A DNA stretch of 64,000 nt, taken from contig NC_047077.1 in NCBI RefSeq assembly GCF_902459465.1, positions 3,720,001 to 3,784,000 on the forward strand, written 5' to 3'. This document shows positions 60,901-64,000 of the stretch, one piece after another (position 1 is the stretch's first letter; the number at the start of each line of letters is the position of its first letter). The position numbers were made by a program, and so were the translations under genes. Below the pieces are notes generated by a model. That model did not search any database. It saw only the letters and a program-made list of their open reading frames with translations, and had not been told where the DNA came from. This DNA is from Asterias rubens (Eukaryota; Echinodermata; Asteroidea; Forcipulatida; Asteriidae).

Positions 60901-63371
60901 GTTGATAGTTTTAACAAACAACAAGAACCCGTTTTTAAAATGAATTCCGTTTGAAATCGCAAGTTGAAAATTTCATTAATTCAAATCTCAATAAGCACTT
61001 ATCATTTATTTTAAGCATAATTTTTGCACCAGGTTGTAGAAACAGTGTGCTAAAAGGTTTGCACAGAGACGACACCATTGATCTTGCATTTTTTTTTTAC
61101 AATCCACGTCTTAAAGGCAGTGGACATTATTGGTAGGCCATAATTACTCATAATTGTTAGCATAACAATTTACTTGGTAACTAATAAGTTGATAGCTGTT
61201 GACAGTATTAAACATTTTTAGAAACGGCTCCCTCTGAAGTAAGGTAGTTTTCGAGAAAGAAGTAATTTTCCACCAATTTTATTTCGAGACCTCAGAATTA
61301 GATTTTGTGGCCTCGAAATCAAGCACACAACTTCGTGGGACAAGTGTGTTTTTTCTTTCAAAGTTATCTCGCAACTTCGACATCCAATTGAGCTCAAACT
61401 TTCACAGGTTTTTATTTTATTTTATGCATATGTTGAGATACACAAATTGAGAAGTCTGGTCTATGACAATTACCAATAGTGTCCAGTGTCTTTAAGAAAA
61501 GTCTTTGAATTGTACACCTACACTACATAAAATGTCACATCCATTGACCTCGATATTACAACAATTCTTAAAATCCTGAAAAACACTTATACATTGGTTT
61601 TTCAAAAAGTCAACAAACGCTGCAAAAAAATGAATCTTGTCTTCCGGTTCAAACCGGACGCAATATTGCAAAGTATAGCCTATGCATACTTATGCTCACA
61701 TGCCGAACTGACAAACTTCGCTGATAAAACCATTACGTGACTATGTAGAAATGTATACCTTTTTGCAAGTATTTTGAAATAAATTATTGTTATACAAGTA
61801 TGATTGTTGAATAATAGATGTAAACGAATGTACTGATGGCTGGAATGGCTGTCACATGAATGCTGACTGCACCAACACCCTGGCAGGGAAAGCCAATAGC
61901 GACAAAAAGTCACTTTCAAAGTGGCTAACCTCTAATCGTTATGACACTTTCTGTCAACAACAAACACTTCTTGAACCTTGTCAACTTCTAATGGTGGTTT
62001 GAATTCAAACGTATTTAAGTTGATCTTCGTAGATACCCAAAAGTATTTTGAAATGAATAATTGTAACACAAGTATGATTGTTGATTAATAGATGTAAACG
62101 AATGCAGCGACGGCTCGAATGGCTGTCACGTGAATGCTGACTGCACCAACACACAAGGTAGCCATACGTGCACATGTAGAGCTGGCTACACTGGAGATGG
62201 AACCTGGTGTACAGGTGCATTAACACATTCTCATTGTTATCAAATGTATTGATTTGGTGTCAAAAAAATTACCCCACCCTTGTCTTGAACCTTTTGTAAA
62301 CTTTTTTAAAAGGTTATTTTTGTTATGCTGATTATTAGATATACATAAACCATTATCAATCAACTTTGAACCGTTTCTTTAAATTTGTAAAAGTCAGTTT
62401 TATTTGACGTTTTATGTCTGGTCTTTGTAGATAACGAGCCTCCACAACTTCAAGCTGGCACCTGTCCGTCAAATATAGATGAAGTTGCAGAAGCTGGGAT
62501 GTCAGTCAAAATGGTGACTTGGATTAATCCATCAGCTAGTGATACTACTGGTGTTGCTCCAACTATTGTATGTACACCACAGTCTGGCAGTGACTTTATG
62601 ATTGGTACTCAAGATGTCATATGTTCAGCTATTGATGCAGCTGGAAATTGGGCTACATCTAACTGCACTTTTACAGTCACAGTAACAGGTTACATTTGCT
62701 TTGTTTGACTTCATCTCCTTCAACGGTTATCAATATCTTCATTTATTCTGCATAGGCCTATTTTATATCTATAATCAATAGTTATCATCTCTATTATCGT
62801 GTCCGAAACATCTCCAACCTAAACTTTAAAACTATCTCCACCATTTACTTCATAATCGACTCTTTCACAACTTTCTTCTTCATTACGTCTTCCTCATTAT
62901 CTTCATAAACATTTCCATCATCTTCATATTCATTTCCATCGTCATCTGTTTCACTGGATCTCTTTTTTCACCCCACCTTCAGCATTTTGTTGTGGTGTCT
63001 TTTCCGAAAGGGTCGTCAAAGTCATTGGTATACCTGACCATTTCTTATTCATGTTTTTAAATGTACGTAATGTTTGCAATGACACCACTGGTAGAAAAAA
63101 AACATTCCGTTGAATTATCTTCTTAAGAAGTGCCGTCGTCTATGGTTTCAGATGATCGAACGACTACAAATGCATCCGGTAAATCTCAAACATCCAGCAA
63201 TGTTCTAATTATAGTAATTAGTGCAAGTGGTTTGACAGTGATTGTCATTGTCATTGCGTTGGTGGGGTCATACTAGTCAGAAGGAGGCATCGTCAGAGAG
63301 ACAAAGGGGCAAATATTATTGCGAGGAAGCAGAGAAATACGAAGAGGCGAAAAGAAGTTGCTCATGAAATG
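54847..63371 (+). CDS. Membrane protein: signal peptide, EMI-like, EGF, cbEGF, HYR, transmembrane
   Basis: Seven exons (54847-54905, 57142-57225, 57992-58056, 59874-59969, 62092-62214, 62431-62688, 63152-63371) join with phases 2, 2, 1, 1, 1, 1. The protein begins MDNFYACVALLMATSFAFSQ, a signal peptide. A cysteine module follows (CSYSVTETYKSRCG, WFLCTRYRE, YRCCAGWQGSVGSGCP), similar to the EMI domain of MEGF/emilin proteins. Next come one EGF repeat, one calcium-binding EGF (DVNECSDGSNGCH), one HYR domain and a hydrophobic helix with a basic cytoplasmic tail. Domains of this kind act in cell adhesion and, in echinoderms, in immune or engulfment receptors (family knowledge). The frame breaks in the last exon. 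The gene continues beyond 63371, probably past the window end. Confidence 0.75.
55028..55100 (-). mobile_element. tRNA-like head of SINE unit 1
   Basis: Minus strand: GGCTAGA acceptor, TAGCTCAGTTGGTAGAGC, CCGG-CACGTTAAA-CCGG, GTTGGTTCAAATCCCGC, TCTAGTC. The acceptor pairs over seven bases (one G-U). Position 33 is C instead of U and the T stem has one mismatch, so it is a SINE head rather than a standard tRNA. GTT would be at the anticodon position. Confidence 0.7.
55347..55419 (-). mobile_element. tRNA-like head of SINE unit 2
   Basis: Identical to the head in unit 1, 319 bp away. Confidence 0.7.
55666..55738 (-). mobile_element. tRNA-like head of SINE unit 3
   Basis: Identical to the heads in units 1 and 2. 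A fourth, truncated head (55985-56033) breaks off within the D-arm region. Confidence 0.7.
56138..56436. mobile_element. Palindromic MITE with ~90-bp inverted ends
   Basis: CACTCTAAAAACTAAAGAGT, CACTTGCATGAGTTCGGTGA and CTACACTTTGAAAGTGTTGG at the left are mirrored base for base at the right (GGATCCAACACTTTCAAAGT, TCACCGAACTCATGCAAGTG, ACTCTTTAGTTTTTAGAGTG). Loop about 110 bp. No clear target duplication was found. Confidence 0.9.
56437..57141 (+). other. Intron 1 remainder of the EGF-HYR gene
   Basis: Non-coding. It contains a short perfect hairpin (GAGGCGTGTGTCC / GGACACACGCCTC, 56845-56875). Confidence 0.5.
57142..57225 (+). CDS. Exon 2, EMI-like module part 1
   Basis: Acceptor TTTTCTTGCAG, donor TACAG|GTTTGT. 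It encodes GTTCSYSVTETYKSRCGPFG and WFLCTRYR. Cysteine spacing and the CTRYR ending match the start of EMI-type domains (C...Y...CG.WC...RCT.YR). Confidence 0.75.
57992..58056 (+). CDS. Exon 3, EMI-like module part 2
   Basis: Acceptor TTAACTTGCAG, donor CCACAC|GTAAGT. It encodes EVTKYRCCAGWQGSVGSGCP. YRCC.GW is the conserved closing motif of EMI and EMI-like domains. Confidence 0.75.
58376..58614. mobile_element. 239-bp foldback element with TGACGTCA ends
   Basis: GTGACGTCAATCGAGGCAGA + CTTTGCCTG at the left is mirrored by CAGGCAAAG + TCTGCCTCGATTGACGTCAC at the right. The inner GACCAAGTCGTGAGTTTGTAC / GTACCAACTCACGACTTGG pair extends the hairpin. Each end contains a palindromic TGACGTCA, a CREB/ATF-type site. 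It lies in intron 3 of the EGF-HYR gene. Confidence 0.85.
58704..58775 (-). repeat. Inverted fragment of the SRP-array spacer
   Basis: GCATATACTCTTATGTTTGAAAGAAAAAA and CCAGGTGACTTTAAATA are the reverse complement of the spacer around 42860-42910 of the SRP array (TTCAAACATAAGAGTATACGC). About 70 bp, isolated. Confidence 0.6.
59090..59410 (+). repeat. Left copy of an intronic segmental duplication
   Basis: GACAGATAACCAGTTGCACT, AAAAATTTGTTTCGTAGGAA, AACTGAAAGAGAGAGACGGC and GATCACACTGTGAAAACATCG recur in order at 60410-60880. In this copy the block is continuous; in the other it is interrupted by a decayed EGF exon. Confidence 0.7.
59874..59969 (+). CDS. Exon 4, EGF-like repeat
   Basis: Acceptor AATGAGCAG, donor CATCAC|GTAAGA. 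Phase 1 in and out. It encodes VCNPSCLNGGTCTAPNTCQC + RTGYTNTTCTS, a complete six-cysteine EGF repeat of the C..P.CLNGG.C....C.C..GY type. Confidence 0.85.
60410..60880 (+). repeat. Right copy of the intronic segmental duplication
   Basis: Matches 59090-59410 on both sides of an inserted or retained stretch of about 190 bp (60570-60760) that holds the decayed EGF exon. Confidence 0.7.
60592..60684 (+). pseudogene. Decayed duplicate of the EGF exon (in-frame stop)
   Basis: Acceptor TTTCCAG and donor TACAG|GTAAGA are intact, and phases (1, 1) match exon 4. It reads VCNP, stop (TAA at 60606-60608), CLNGGTCIAPNQCSCRTGYS. The stop is one base from the TCA serine codon in exon 4. All six cysteines and the glycine pair survive. 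Including this exon would truncate the protein, so it is presumably skipped. Confidence 0.85.
61111..61494. mobile_element. MITE, TTAAAGGCAGTGGACACTATTGG family, full length
   Basis: TTAAAGGCAGTGGACATTATTGG at the left and CAATAGTGTCCAGTGTCTTTAA at the right. It holds GGCTCCCTCTGAAGTAAGGTA and the GAGACCTCAGAATTA hairpin block, and is the best-preserved relative of the satellite-forming element. Confidence 0.85.
61818..61885 (+). pseudogene. Truncated duplicate of the calcium-binding EGF exon
   Basis: After ATTGTTGAATAATAG it reads DVNECTDGWNGCHMNADCTN and then diverges (TLAGKANSD) where the true exon has TQGSHTC. Flanking intron sequence matches the upstream flank of exon 5, so a local tandem duplication has lost its second half. 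Confidence 0.85.
62092..62214 (+). CDS. Exon 5, calcium-binding EGF repeat
   Basis: Acceptor GATTAATAG, donor TACAG|GTGCAT. Phase 1 in and out. It encodes VNECSDGSNGCHVNADCTNT + QGSHTCTCRAGYTGDGTWCT. The DVNEC opening and the N..C.N..G.....C.C..GY..DG pattern mark a cbEGF domain; D/N and E are calcium ligands. Confidence 0.9.
62431..62688 (+). CDS. Exon 6, HYR domain
   Basis: Acceptor GTCTTTGTAG, donor TAACAG|GTTACA. 258 nt, phase 1 in and out. It encodes DNEPPQLQAGTCPSNIDEVA, then VTWINPSASDTTGVAPTIVC and SAIDAAGNWATSNCTFTVTV. D.EPP, CP.NI, VTW..P.A.D, G......C and DAAGN.A.C.F.V.V are all HYR (hyalin repeat) landmarks, an Ig-like fold involved in cell adhesion. Confidence 0.92.
63152..63371 (+). 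CDS. Exon 7, transmembrane segment with a reading-frame break
   Basis: Acceptor ATGGTTTCAG, donor AAATG|GTAAAA. It encodes DDRTTTNASGKSQTSSN, then the helix VLIIVISASGLTVIVIVIAL, and in the same frame stops at TAG soon after (GSY stop). In the next frame, from the GGGG run at 63264-63267, the sequence continues LVRRRHRQRDKGANIIARKQ, a basic membrane-proximal tail, open to the donor. A one-base loss in the G run explains this. Confidence 0.7.
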
Positions 63372-64000
63372 GTAAAACATCGATAAAACTTGTATTGTAT
63401 TGTTTGTGGGACTTTTTGAATCAATGTCGAGTAATAATTTACGACACACTTTGCTCCAAGTATCAATCATATCTCCTGATTGCAGTGACCGACCCCTATG
63501 GTGGCCTTGAAGGGACACACAAGACGTAAATAATGACGTCATGACTACTTGCCCCTGAGGTCACACATTGACACAAGTGCACACCCCCCCCCAACTTTGA
63601 TATATATAAAAAGAAAATCATTTTTGTGAGTTAACTCAATGACCAAAAGGGACACCAACGACGTTGATATCGACATCATTATGCATGGAAGGAATTCACG
63701 GCTTGTCTTAGACACGAAACTTGTTGGCAAAATATGCCTTGTTGAGGTTGTAGTAGCAGATAAGAAATTTGCAATTATATTTCATTACTCTTGACGAAAG
63801 TACGGACCCTGAAATTTGTGATAAACTTTAAAGTCTATTGTGTCCCTCCGTACATGCCACTTGTATTTGAAATGGGGGGGGGGGGGCATATTATACTCAG
63901 ATTATGCTTTTGAAAAGTTGGCGCAATCGTAATTTTTCTTTTCGCAGTAGAATCCTGGGTATTTGGTAGAATCCTGCTTTTACAATTCTCTGTATGCAAG
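63372..64000 (+). other. Intron or flank after the transmembrane exon
   Basis: Starts at the donor GTAAAA. No further exon recognised. Holds poly-C and poly-G tracts (63585-63592, 63873-63883). The gene probably continues to the right. Confidence 0.4.

Overview
The window is animal nuclear DNA: spliced genes with GT-AG introns, long AT-rich introns, many palindromic MITE-like repeats, tRNA-derived SINEs, LINE tails and satellite DNA. A secreted/membrane EGF-HYR protein, the repeat style and a KIF13-type CAP-Gly kinesin tail point to an echinoderm, most likely a sea star. That assignment is inference from general character, not from a database match.

Layout. (1) 3003-12072, plus strand: the last three recognised exons of a large protein ending in a CAP-Gly domain, read here as a KIF13B/Khc-73-type kinesin-3. 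Its introns hold MITEs, SINEs, a LINE tail and a 136-bp tandem array. (2) 12073-19719: intergenic/3' UTR sequence with MITEs and one 73-79 bp tandem array. (3) 19720-35104, minus strand: a complete seven-exon ketohexokinase (KHK; 320 residues from its own ATG). Three further exons upstream splice in frame into the KHK first exon, predicting a 745-residue protein with a basic, internally repeated N-terminal part. The first KHK intron carries about 104 copies of a 52-bp satellite that is a tandemly amplified MITE terminus. Other introns hold a foldback transposon, a LINE tail and a SINE. (4) 35105-39632: microsatellite, LINE tail, short telomere-like tract and a second foldback transposon with a 9-bp target duplication. 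(5) 39633-53000: seven tandem units of about 1.86 kb. Each encodes, on the minus strand, a 302-nt 7SL/SRP RNA, a tRNA-Ser(CGA) and a second serine-tRNA-like Pol III element. One unit is split by a 1.3-kb Harbinger-like transposon, and the last unit is decayed. (6) 54847-63371, plus strand: signal peptide, EMI-like cysteine module, EGF, calcium-binding EGF, HYR, transmembrane segment and basic tail. A one-base reading-frame break lies just after the membrane segment, and decayed duplicate EGF exons lie in the introns.

The three protein genes do not form a pathway. The most unusual content is the in-frame basic-repeat/KHK splice form, the SRP RNA plus tRNA-Ser tandem array, the satellite derived from a transposon end, and two Mutator-like foldback elements whose inverted ends are themselves tandem repeats. 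All exon calls rest on reading frame, splice sites and recognised family motifs; nothing was aligned by computer.
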